Source: Claveliimonas bilis (GTDB lineage Bacteria > Bacillota > Clostridia > Lachnospirales > Lachnospiraceae). From it: 64,000 nt of DNA. The notes beneath the pieces are model-generated. The model worked only from the letters and a program-made list of their open reading frames with translations, did not search any database and was not told the origin of the DNA. This document shows, piece after piece, positions 16,315 through 24,175 of the stretch. The stretch covers positions 186,001 through 250,000 of the forward strand of contig NZ_AP027742.1 of the NCBI RefSeq assembly GCF_030296775.1, written 5' to 3'. A program made the translations under genes and the position numbers. Positions within the stretch are counted from its first letter, which is position 1; each line of letters starts with the position of its first letter.

Positions 16315-17537
16315 TGGCAGCGGTGTTGGTGATAACCGGAATCCTGGCAGCGGTTCTTCTTGCAAGCGATATTGGAAAATCCATTGTTTCGCAGAAAACG
16401 ATTTCAAGAAATTCCTATGGAGAAGGAACGGTAAAAAAGCAGCTGGAGATTTCGGCAGACGGTCAAAAAATAGAAGAACCAATCGAGATTGAGATAATGG
16501 AAAGGCAGTATACAGCCGGAGAAATTCAGGAGGTGTTCCGTCGAGCGGTAGAGCAGATAGAAAGACTGGCATTGGCAGAAAATGAAAGTGCGGAAAAGGT
16601 GCAGACGGATCTTAATCTGGTTACAAGTATTCCGGATGAGCCTGTAAAAGTAGAGTGGGAGCTGGACCGTTACGATATCATGGACATCAATGGGAAACTT
16701 CATGAGGAGACGGTTGAAGAATTGGAACAAAAGGGTGAAACGGGGATTCTGGTACAGTTAAAGGCATGCCTGACTTATACAGAAGATGAGACTAAGCAGG
16801 CTATGCATGAGATGGCAGTTCGCGTGTATCCTCCAGTGAAAACAAAGACAGAAAATCTAATCGCGGACATTAAAACAGAAATCTCAAGAATAGATACGAA
16901 AAATAAGACAAAAGAAACAATAAAATTACCTGAAAAAGTAAATGGAAAGGAAATTTCGTATTACTATCCTATGGACTTCCGGGGATTAACTGTGTTGATT
17001 ATGGGGATTGTGGTGGCAGTACTTCTGTTTTTCCTGGACAGACAAAACAGGAAAAAAGAACAAGATGACAGAGACAGGCAGATGATGCAGGATTATCCCC
17101 GGATTGTAAGCCAGCTTAATCTGCTTTTAAGCGCCGGGATGAGTACAAAAAGCGCATGGAAAAAGATTATAGATGAATATAAGAAAAAGAAGATAAAGGG
17201 AAAGAAAAGGTACGCCTATGAGGAGATGGAGGCGGCCTGGAATGAAATGTGCAGCGGAGTACCGGAAAGAGAGTGTTACGAGCAGTTTGGAAGCAGGTGC
17301 AGGCTGCAGGCATATATGAAATTAGGGACGCTGCTGTCCCAGAACTTGAGGAAAGGGACGAAGGGGCTGGCAGATATGCTGCGTCTGGAAGGGATTCATG
17401 CTTTTGAAGAGAGGAAAGCATTGGCAAAAAGATTAGGCGAAGAAGCGGGGACAAAACTTCTTCTTCCCATGTTTTTTATGCTGGCGGTTGTGATGATCAT
17501 CATTATTGTTCCGGCCTTTTTATCCATTCAACTATAG
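16251..17537 (+). CDS. tadC: TadC-like inner-membrane platform protein
   Basis: The 428-residue protein begins with a membrane helix (about 20–40), then a roughly 200-residue domain predicted outside the membrane, a second helix (about 242–262) and a C-terminal T2SF domain with LLLSAGMSTKSAWKKI and a final helix. Most TadC proteins lack the large N-terminal extension, which is typical of the Clostridia form. Its start lies within the 3' end of tadB. It pairs with TadB as the secretion platform. Confidence 0.82.
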   Translation: MSDDIRRSLLFWTKNCKYRNLMAAVLVITGILAAVLLASDIGKSIVSQKTISRNSYGEGTVKKQLEISADGQKIEEPIEIEIMERQYTAGEIQEVFRRAVEQIERLALAENESAEKVQTDLNLVTSIPDEPVKVEWELDRYDIMDINGKLHEETVEELEQKGETGILVQLKACLTYTEDETKQAMHEMAVRVYPPVKTKTENLIADIKTEISRIDTKNKTKETIKLPEKVNGKEISYYYPMDFRGLTVLIMGIVVAVLLFFLDRQNRKKEQDDRDRQMMQDYPRIVSQLNLLLSAGMSTKSAWKKIIDEYKKKKIKGKKRYAYEEMEAAWNEMCSGVPERECYEQFGSRCRLQAYMKLGTLLSQNLRKGTKGLADMLRLEGIHAFEERKALAKRLGEEAGTKLLLPMFFMLAVVMIIIIVPAFLSIQL

Positions 17538-17559
17538 AGTTTATAAGGAAGGAGAACAT

Positions 17560-17736
17560 ATGTGGAGACTACATTATTTTATGCATTTGATGAAAGAAAA
17601 AAAGGGAATTGGCGTAGTGGAAGTGATTTTAATTTTAGTTGTGCTGATTGGGCTTGTCATTATTTTTAAGTCCCAGCTTACCAGCCTGGTCCAGACTATA
17701 TTTCAGAAAATTACAAGTGAAAGTGCAGGAATCTGA
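17560..17736 (+). CDS. flp: Flp1-like pilin
   Basis: A 58-residue protein with AAGGAAGGAG before the ATG at 17560. After a short basic leader it has KKGIGVVEVILILVVLIGLVIIF, with a Glu five residues after the first glycine, as in type IVb pilins processed by TadV. It is the likely major structural subunit of the pilus made by this operon. Confidence 0.85.
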   Translation: MWRLHYFMHLMKEKKGIGVVEVILILVVLIGLVIIFKSQLTSLVQTIFQKITSESAGI

Positions 17737-17740
17737 AACG

Positions 17741-19126
17741 TTGGAGAACCTGCGGGGAGAAATGACTGCTTTTTTAGCATTGATTTTTATTTTGCTGATT
17801 TCCTTTGCGGGTTCTTTGATGGAAAGCGTTTCTATACAAAGCGCGAAAAACTACAGAAGAGCGGATATGAACCGGGCGGTGGAATCGGTGTTTGCAGAGT
17901 ATCAGAAAGAGATGCTGGAAGAATTTGATCTGTTTGTCCTGGAAGGAAGTTATGAAAGCGGCAGCTATTCTAAGGATAGGATCATGGATCGGCTTTCCTA
18001 TTATGGTGCGGGAAATATGGAGCACAGTATAAAAAGAATGGAAATTATCACGGACCGAGGAGGAGCACCTTTTCTTGAACAGGTGAATCAGTGGGTAAAG
18101 CATAAATACGGTTTGGATAAGCTGGATGGGCTGCTGGGAGAGGCGCAAAGTTGGAAAAGCCAGAGCGAAGAGGCAAAGAAGTTCCAGAAAGAGGAAGAAA
18201 ATCAAAATCAGACACTGGAAGATTTGCTGAAGGAAAATGAGCAGCAGCTGCCGACAGAAGATAATCCTTTAAATACAGTTTCCGGGCTGAAAAATTCTCC
18301 GCTTTTAAACCTTGTTATGCCAAAGGAAAAAACAGTATCGGCGAAAAGTATCGAACTTTCTTCCATGGTATTTCACAGAAGCCTGGAAGAAGGATATGGA
18401 GACTTCCAGGATGTTTCAGATGGGACAGGCGCTTCTTCTCTGGCGCTGGGAGTATATCTTTTAGAGCACTTCAAATCGGCAGTTTCAAAAGAGGAGAGTG
18501 ATACCGGGGCATCAGCAAGTGCGCTGGAGTATGAATTGGAATACATACTTGGCGGAAAAGGCAGCGACAGAGAAAATCTGGAATATGTTGTACAGCGGCT
18601 CCTGGCTATCCGAGTAGTTCCTAATTATATTTATCTGCAAAGCGACAGTGCAAAGAAGGCGGAAGCAAGAGCGATGGCGCTTACTTTGTGCACATTGCTG
18701 GCTGTCCCGGCAATTACGGAGGCAGTTATGCAGGCGCTTCTGTTTGCCTGGGCCTTTGGAGAGAGCGTGGTGGATATAAGAGCTTTGCTGGACGGAAGAA
18801 AAGTACCTTTAACGAAAGATCGGCAAAGCTGGCAGCTTCAGTTGTCCGCCCTGTCCCGGCTGGGAGAAGAGGGAGAATGGAAAAGCGGACAAGATTCAGA
18901 AAAAGGATTGGATTATACCGATTATATAAGAATCTTACTTTTCCTGCAAAACACCGGGCAGACAGCCCGGCGCAGCCTGAATCTGATGGAGCAGAAATTG
19001 AGAACAGAGAAGGGATTTACCTGGTTTCGGGCAGATTACTGTATCACAAAAATAGAGTTTGAATCTGTTTGCAAACTTCGCAGAGGGATCAATTACCGCT
19101 TTGCTACCTATTTCGGATATAACTAG
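17741..19126 (+). CDS. DUF5702-type pilus-associated membrane protein
   Basis: About 461 residues: a signal-anchor near the N-terminus (MTAFLALIFILLISFAGSLMES), a long exported domain rich in helices, and a hydrophobic segment near residue 325–345. The sequence around the helix resembles the G-x-ITVFLSL pseudopilin-like start of DUF5702 proteins in Clostridia Tad loci. The start is uncertain; TTG 17741 has CAGGAA nine bases upstream, while GTG 17717/17723 and ATG 17762 are alternatives. Possibly a minor pilin or an assembly factor. Confidence 0.7.
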   Translation: MENLRGEMTAFLALIFILLISFAGSLMESVSIQSAKNYRRADMNRAVESVFAEYQKEMLEEFDLFVLEGSYESGSYSKDRIMDRLSYYGAGNMEHSIKRMEIITDRGGAPFLEQVNQWVKHKYGLDKLDGLLGEAQSWKSQSEEAKKFQKEEENQNQTLEDLLKENEQQLPTEDNPLNTVSGLKNSPLLNLVMPKEKTVSAKSIELSSMVFHRSLEEGYGDFQDVSDGTGASSLALGVYLLEHFKSAVSKEESDTGASASALEYELEYILGGKGSDRENLEYVVQRLLAIRVVPNYIYLQSDSAKKAEARAMALTLCTLLAVPAITEAVMQALLFAWAFGESVVDIRALLDGRKVPLTKDRQSWQLQLSALSRLGEEGEWKSGQDSEKGLDYTDYIRILLFLQNTGQTARRSLNLMEQKLRTEKGFTWFRADYCITKIEFESVCKLRRGINYRFATYFGYN

Positions 19127-19243
19127 ATTTTATATATTGCTGAGTTTCAGAGATTTACCTATATAGCCAGACAAAAGAGAAGCCGGAAACATGGAAAGGC
19201 GTCCTTTTGAAGGAATTATTTACTATGGAAAGAGAGGTGCAAA

Positions 19244-20065
19244 ATGGCTTTCACGGATACAACCATGTTCTTTAATCAAAATATCTCACATCGTCATCAT
19301 TGTTTGTTGAACAAAAGGGCGCCTTTCTGTGTTTCCGGAAGTATAACAATAGAGGCAGCGCTGGCTGTTCCTATGTTTTTTCTGGCAATTATTGCGCTTT
19401 GCTATATGATGGAAGTAATGTCAGTGCGGACAAGCATACGAAGCGGAATGCAGTCGGCGGGGAAGATGGCGGCCAGAGAAGCATATATGAAGCCGGTTCT
19501 CATTCCGGGAGAGATTGAAAAAACGGTGATTGAGTCAATTGGAGAAGAGCGGCTGGAGCAAAGTATTATAGAAGGTGGCAGTCAGGGAATACGCTGTGAA
19601 AAATCCTACATGTCTCCGGTGACAGGACTTATGGAGATCCGGGTAAATTACAGAGTGTTTCTTCCGGTGCGATTCTTTGGACAAATTACAGTACCGATGG
19701 AAGAGTCCTGCAGATTAAAAGGATGGATAGGATACGAGAAAACAGGATTTTTACATAGGGATGAAACCGTTGTTTATATTACAGAGACAGGGATGGTCTA
19801 CCACAAAGACTATCACTGTACCTATCTGGAGCTGTCGATCAAAACAGTACCGTCCAATGAGGTAGATGCTCTTAGAAATAAAAGCCAGGGGAAATATTAT
19901 CCCTGTGAACGGTGTACAGGCCGCCAGCTGGGGGAAGAAGTGTATATTACAGATTATGGAAATCGCTATCATTCATCTTTAAGCTGCAGCGGTCTGAAAA
20001 GAACAATTTATGCAGTACCGCTGTCAGAGGCGGCGGGGAAAGGAGCTTGTTCAAAATGCGGATAA
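19244..20065 (+). CDS. tadE: TadE-like pseudopilin with duplicated C-terminal Cys domain
   Basis: The 273-residue protein has the TadE signature GSITIEAALAVPMFFLAIIAL (about 32–52). Unusually, its C-terminus carries two similar repeats (about 180–225 and 228–273), each with VYIT-x-x-G-x-x-YH, a middle Cys and a final CxxC. They resemble small zinc-ribbon or disulfide modules. TadE proteins are minor pseudopilins of the Tad pilus; the repeats may make an adhesive or capping tip (inference). It ends ten bases inside the next gene, the prepilin peptidase. Confidence 0.82.
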   Translation: MAFTDTTMFFNQNISHRHHCLLNKRAPFCVSGSITIEAALAVPMFFLAIIALCYMMEVMSVRTSIRSGMQSAGKMAAREAYMKPVLIPGEIEKTVIESIGEERLEQSIIEGGSQGIRCEKSYMSPVTGLMEIRVNYRVFLPVRFFGQITVPMEESCRLKGWIGYEKTGFLHRDETVVYITETGMVYHKDYHCTYLELSIKTVPSNEVDALRNKSQGKYYPCERCTGRQLGEEVYITDYGNRYHSSLSCSGLKRTIYAVPLSEAAGKGACSKCG

Positions 20066-20517
20066 CAAAAATCATTCAGGAACTTAATGTGGAAAACCTG
20101 ATATGTTTAGGGGTTCTGACAGGAATTTCTGTGTATGATATATTATTCAGGAAAATTTCCGGATTTGTCCTGATGTTGGGAAGTATACTGGCAATAGGAT
20201 ATGGACTGACCGTATCGGAAAATCCCTGGTATATTTGTGCGGCAGGAGCGGCAGTCGGAGGCATCTTGCTGGGAATTGCCTATGTGACAGATCAGGCGGT
20301 GGGATATGGAGACGGTTGGCTTTTGGCAGCTCTTGGTGTCTATCTGGGAATCTGGGCTGTTCTTGAAGTGCTGATCGTGGCATGGGGGCTGATGGCAGGG
20401 GCAGCCGCAGTGTGCCTTGTAAAGAAAAGATGGTCCAGACATGCAGCTCTTCCAATGACGCCGTTTGTAACTTTTGGTTTTATTATATTTATGGTCAGTG
20501 AATGTATTTATGAGTGA
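20056..20517 (+). CDS. tadV: TadV/CpaA prepilin peptidase
   Basis: A 153-residue membrane aspartyl protease with about four helices. The two catalytic aspartates appear in VYDILFRKI and in the GxGD motif VGYGDGWLL. It has no methylase domain, as expected for Tad peptidases. It would cleave the leader of Flp and the TadE-like proteins. The ATG at 20056 follows AAAGGAG, overlapping the end of the TadE gene. Confidence 0.9.
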   Translation: MRITKIIQELNVENLICLGVLTGISVYDILFRKISGFVLMLGSILAIGYGLTVSENPWYICAAGAAVGGILLGIAYVTDQAVGYGDGWLLAALGVYLGIWAVLEVLIVAWGLMAGAAAVCLVKKRWSRHAALPMTPFVTFGFIIFMVSECIYE

Positions 20518-20935
20518 CAGGAAAAAGGATAAGTCAATATTAAAAAAGAAATATCAGGGAAGCCTGACTGTGGAGGCAGCATATCTGATGCCGGTGATAG
20601 GGATGATATTAGCAGTCAGCATTTTGGCATTATTTTATTTTCATGACAAGAATATTATTTCTTCATGCGCTTATGAAACTGCAGTAGTTGGGAGTACGAA
20701 GGCGAGAGAAAAAGATGGTGTCAGTCCTGATATTCTGATCCGGGCTTTTCAGGAGAGGATACATGGGAAATGTATCCTCTTTCCGGATGCAGCTGTGGAG
20801 GTGCAGGTGAAAGAAAACATGATCCTAGTTCATGCTTATTCCCGAAGAAAGGGAATGACAGTATCGACAGAGCATAGAATGAAAGTGACGGATCCTGAAA
20901 AATATATACGTGATTTTCGAAGAATCGGGAAATAA
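20510..20935 (+). CDS. Second TadE-like pseudopilin
   Basis: A 141-residue protein with the leader and helix GSLTVEAAYLMPVIGMILAVSI (about 20–41), matching TadE-type pseudopilins. The ATG at 20510 overlaps the tadV stop, so translation is probably coupled; no strong ribosome site is seen. The exported part is short and lacks the Cys repeats of the first TadE-like protein. Confidence 0.8.
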   Translation: MSDRKKDKSILKKKYQGSLTVEAAYLMPVIGMILAVSILALFYFHDKNIISSCAYETAVVGSTKAREKDGVSPDILIRAFQERIHGKCILFPDAAVEVQVKENMILVHAYSRRKGMTVSTEHRMKVTDPEKYIRDFRRIGK

Positions 20936-20945
20936 GGGAGAAGAT

Positions 20946-21725
20946 ATGTTAGAAAAGGAATATGGAATAGAAAAGGCAGAGTATAGAAGAGGACTTGAGC
21001 AGACTATGCTGATATTTGAAGGAGAAACTGCCTACATAGAAGATTATCAAATGAAAATGCTGGAAGAAAATCATATAAAAGGGTTTTTGGACGTAAGGGG
21101 GAGGGGACAGGATGGAACCAGTTTGTATGAATATGATATTACTGGAAAAAGAAGCATAAAATCGATCTATGAAGAAAGAAAAATCACTATAAGAGAAATG
21201 AAAAAATTTACAAAAAAAGTCTTGGCACTGCTAAGAGAAGCATCAAGATATCTTTTGGATGCGGATAGGATTGTTTTGGATCCGGAATTTATTTTTTATG
21301 AAAATGGGGAATATGCTTTCTGCTACTATCCGCTGGGAGGATGGGATGTATGGAAGGCTTTTCATAAACTAACAGAACATTTTGTGCAGTGGACAGATTA
21401 TCAGGATGACAATAGCGTGAAATGCGCTTTTTTGCTGCATAAGGAAACTATGCGTGAAAATTATAGTCTGAGGAAAATTTTGAAAAAACTGGAAGAAGAT
21501 GAAGAAGAAAAAAAGACAGCAATACTTCAGCATACAGAACAAGAACCTGCGGAATATTCATATGACACAAAAGAACATGACTGGATTACAAGTCAGGAAA
21601 TGGGAAGCAGTATACTGCGAGAGACGGATAATATGTGGAACCCGGTAAAAAACTTTCTGAAACGCCATAAAAAACCGGTATGGAAAGCGTGGGACGGAAT
21701 TTATATTGATGAAGAAGAATTATAA
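20946..21725 (+). CDS. DUF6382-type protein without FHA domain
   Basis: A 259-residue soluble acidic protein with GGGAGAAG before the ATG at 20946. Its N-terminal part (RRGLEQTMLIFEGE through CYYPLGG) resembles DUF6382, usually joined to a C-terminal FHA domain in Clostridia Tad loci. Here the protein ends early in a charged helix and no FHA fold is visible. It is the last gene of the pilus operon; function unknown, perhaps signalling to the TadA motor. Confidence 0.7.
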   Translation: MLEKEYGIEKAEYRRGLEQTMLIFEGETAYIEDYQMKMLEENHIKGFLDVRGRGQDGTSLYEYDITGKRSIKSIYEERKITIREMKKFTKKVLALLREASRYLLDADRIVLDPEFIFYENGEYAFCYYPLGGWDVWKAFHKLTEHFVQWTDYQDDNSVKCAFLLHKETMRENYSLRKILKKLEEDEEEKKTAILQHTEQEPAEYSYDTKEHDWITSQEMGSSILRETDNMWNPVKNFLKRHKKPVWKAWDGIYIDEEEL

Positions 21726-21800
21726 CAAAATGTAGTAATTTGCAGGAAATGTTTCAATCTGTTGACGGAAGAAGAAAAATACACACTCCGTTTCGATTTA

Positions 21801-21809
21801 TGATATAAT
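21801..21809 (+). promoter_or_regulatory. Extended -10 promoter of the rhomboid gene
   Basis: TGATATAAT (21801–21809) has the TG extension and a perfect -10, with no good -35. It lies 68 bases before the start codon. Confidence 0.5.
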
Positions 21810-21876
21810 ATCGTCAGACACTATATCTTTGCCCCAAGAAGTGTACATTTGGGCAGACTTCATTAAAGGAGAAAAA

Positions 21877-22482
21877 ATGTACCAGAAAAAGGCAGTATTT
21901 ACAATTGGATTATTGGCAGTAAACGTGGCAGTATTTTTCTTTCTGGTATTTCAGGGAAGAACAGAAGATCCGATCTTCATGATAGAACATGGCGCTATGC
22001 TTACTCCTTTGGTGGAGCAAGGTGAGTATTATCGAATGATCAGCAGCATCTTTTTGCACTTTGATTTTTCTCATCTTATGAACAATATGCTAAGCCTTGG
22101 GTTGTTGGGGTGGCAGCTGGAATTGACACTTGGAAAAATAAAATATGTTATTATATACCTCTGTTCAGGTATTGCCGGAAATCTGCTGTCTATGATTGTG
22201 GATATCAGAACAGGAGAGTATGCGGTAAGTGCCGGCGCTTCAGGGGCAATCTTTGGCATTATCGGAGCGCTTCTTTATATAGCGGTCAGAAATCATGGCA
22301 GGATTGGCAGGATATCCGGCAGAGGATTGGCGTGGATGGCAGTCTTTACATTGTACTATGGGTTTACAAGCACAGGAGTAGATAATTACGCTCACATTGG
22401 CGGGCTGGTCTGCGGATTCATCCTGGCAATATGTTTATATTGGAAGAAGGATCGTGAATACGGTTCCTTTTCCTACCGTTGA
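21877..22482 (+). CDS. Rhomboid-family intramembrane serine protease
   Basis: About 201 residues with six hydrophobic helices. The catalytic serine is in GASGAIFG and the partner histidine in DNYAHIGGLVCG; the HLMNNMLSLG segment after helix one is also typical. It cuts membrane proteins within the bilayer. The ATG at 21877 follows AAAGGAG closely; an ATG at 21829 would add a soluble tail. Its last 48 bases overlap the 3' end of the convergent histidine kinase gene. Confidence 0.9.
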   Translation: MYQKKAVFTIGLLAVNVAVFFFLVFQGRTEDPIFMIEHGAMLTPLVEQGEYYRMISSIFLHFDFSHLMNNMLSLGLLGWQLELTLGKIKYVIIYLCSGIAGNLLSMIVDIRTGEYAVSAGASGAIFGIIGALLYIAVRNHGRIGRISGRGLAWMAVFTLYYGFTSTGVDNYAHIGGLVCGFILAICLYWKKDREYGSFSYR

Positions 22483-23160
22483 TGTTACAGTTATCTGACC
22501 TTCATGGGCATCGATGACCCGGCGGACAATGGCAAGTCCCAGTCCGGTTCCATTGGATTTATAGGTCACAAAGGGCTGAAAGATCTGGCTTTGCTGTTCC
22601 TCGGAGATACCACAGCCGGAATCCTCAATCTGTACAGCAATATTGTGGTTCTGTACAAATGCTTCAAGCCGGATAGAGCCGGATCCGTCAATAGATTCTG
22701 CAGCGTTGCGCAGAATATTGAGAAATACTTCCTTAAGTTTTGTGCGGTCTGCACAGACAGTTGGAAGGGAAGGAGACAAAAAAGAGGTAAATTCAATCGG
22801 ACCATCCATGCAGGAAGAAGCAAAGGAAAGTACGATATGCTCCATAAATTCGCGGAAAGAAAACACGGAACGGCTTAAGGATGTACTGTGATTCAAAGAA
22901 GAAAGCTCTTCAAGAAGCTGTTTCATATATTCAATATCTTCGCGCATAGAACGCCAGTAACGGTCAGAGATGATTTCGGGATGGCGTGATTCCAGAAACT
23001 GAAGCGTACTGTAGACTAAAGTGAGGGGATTTCTGATTTCATGGCTGATAGCTGATATCGTTTCCTCCTGAGATGACAAAAGTTTCTGGATCAAAGTTCG
23101 ATTTTCGGGCTTTTCTGACATTAATTGTTCTAATTTGTCGTAATCAGTACTTGTAAACAT
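22435..23160 (-). CDS. Soluble orphan histidine kinase
   Basis: A 241-residue cytoplasmic kinase made of a dimerization domain (phospho-acceptor H40 in ISHEIRNPL) and an ATPase domain (NILRNAAESI, DSGCGI, GTGLGLAIV). There is no sensor or membrane segment and no response regulator nearby. Kinases of this kind in Clostridia often feed the sporulation regulator Spo0A directly, an inference from the family. The 3' end overlaps the convergent rhomboid gene. Confidence 0.85.
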   Translation of the reverse strand: MFTSTDYDKLEQLMSEKPENRTLIQKLLSSQEETISAISHEIRNPLTLVYSTLQFLESRHPEIISDRYWRSMREDIEYMKQLLEELSSLNHSTSLSRSVFSFREFMEHIVLSFASSCMDGPIEFTSFLSPSLPTVCADRTKLKEVFLNILRNAAESIDGSGSIRLEAFVQNHNIAVQIEDSGCGISEEQQSQIFQPFVTYKSNGTGLGLAIVRRVIDAHEGQITVTSTVGKGTVFTILLPI

Positions 23161-23246
23161 AGGATACTACCGCCTTTCTGGACTTCAAGTTTAGCACTGG
23201 CGGTTCAAATATTCAATTACTATTTTAAGGAAAGAAGGATGATGAT

Positions 23247-23660
23247 ATGAGAGATGAAAACTGTATTTTTTGCAAGATAGCAAATGGAGAAATTCCGTCG
23301 GCTACTCTTTATGAGGATGATGATTTTCGCATTATTCTGGATCTGGGACCTGCATCCAAGGGGCATGCACTCCTTTTACCTAAGGAACATTACGAGAATC
23401 TGTATATGCTTCCCGACGAACTGGCGGCAAAAGCATTGCCGGTTGCAAAAAAAATGATTACAAAACTGACAGAAGTGCTGGGCTGTGACGGATATAACGT
23501 CGTGCAGAATAATGGCGAGACTGCCGGCCAGACGGTATTCCACTTCCATATGCATTTAATTCCGCGTTATAAGGGAGACCAGGTTGGGCTTGGATGGAAA
23601 ATGGGAGAGCTTACAGACGAGGAACGGGACGACATTCTTGCCAAATTGCGAGAGGCCTGA
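23247..23660 (+). CDS. HIT-family nucleotide hydrolase (Hint type)
   Basis: A 137-residue protein with the zinc-type CIFC motif near the start and the histidine triad HFHMHLIP. Hint/HIT proteins hydrolyse nucleoside phosphoramidates or related AMP conjugates; the physiological substrate is unclear. A purine-rich site precedes the ATG. The split sigma-factor gene follows after 37 bases on the same strand, so they may have been cotranscribed. Confidence 0.92.
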   Translation: MRDENCIFCKIANGEIPSATLYEDDDFRIILDLGPASKGHALLLPKEHYENLYMLPDELAAKALPVAKKMITKLTEVLGCDGYNVVQNNGETAGQTVFHFHMHLIPRYKGDQVGLGWKMGELTDEERDDILAKLREA

Positions 23661-23697
23661 TAGAAAAAGGAATACAAGGGATAAAAGGAATATTGAT

Positions 23698-24044
23698 GTG
23701 GAAATAGAATTCATAGGAGGATCCGGATTCGATGCCATATATGAACAGCATAAGGCCAAAATCTTTCAGACAGCAATGATGTACACAAAGGAATGGCATA
23801 CTGCAGAAGATATTACACAGGAGGCATTTCTTAGATACTATATCTACATGGAACATGCGTCGATCGATAATACCAGACAATGGCTGTTGACAACAACCAG
23901 AAATATAGCTTTGAATTACAGAAGAGATCGCAGCAGAGAACAGCTTGTAGATTTTGAAGAATTTGGTGAAGATAAAATGGATTGCAGTGAGAGCACTGAA
24001 ACGATATTCTTTAGAAAACTCTGGAAGAGAGAAGTGTTTACATC
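23698..24044 (+). pseudogene. ECF-type sigma factor, 5' part, interrupted by IS30-family element
   Basis: GTG 23698, preceded by AAAGGA, opens a sigma-70 region 2 (FDAIYEQHKAKIF ... AEDITQEAFLRYY). The frame runs into the insertion sequence after REVFTS. Joining base 24044 to base 25758 restores one uninterrupted frame of 184 residues ending at 25965, so the gene was intact before insertion. As it stands, region 4 is separated and the factor is almost surely inactive. Confidence 0.88.
24031..24044. repeat. 14-bp target-site duplication, left copy
   Basis: GAAGTGTTTACATC here is repeated exactly at 25744–25757 on the other side of the insertion sequence. Removing one copy with the element restores the sigma-factor frame. 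Confidence 0.85.
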
Positions 24045-24050
24045 CAAAAA

Positions 24051-24066
24051 TGAAATTTTAAATTCC
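24051..24066 (+). repeat. Left terminal inverted repeat of the IS
   Basis: TGAAATTTTAAATTCC, exact reverse complement of 25721–25736. Confidence 0.85.
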
Positions 24067-24143
24067 ACCTCTCCTACGGGTAGTAGCGTTTACTTCTGCA
24101 CAGTTGATATTTACTCTTTCATACATCCATGGTATGGTTATCT

Positions 24144-24168
24144 CTCCTTCTGACAGCAGTAGAAGGAG
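24144..24168 (+). promoter_or_regulatory. Hairpin masking the transposase ribosome site
   Basis: CTCCTTCT (24144–24151) pairs perfectly with AGAAGGAG (24161–24168), burying the Shine-Dalgarno sequence AGAAGGAGG just before the ATG at 24176. Such hairpins reduce transposase translation from read-through transcripts. Confidence 0.6.
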
Positions 24169-24175
24169 GCTCATC

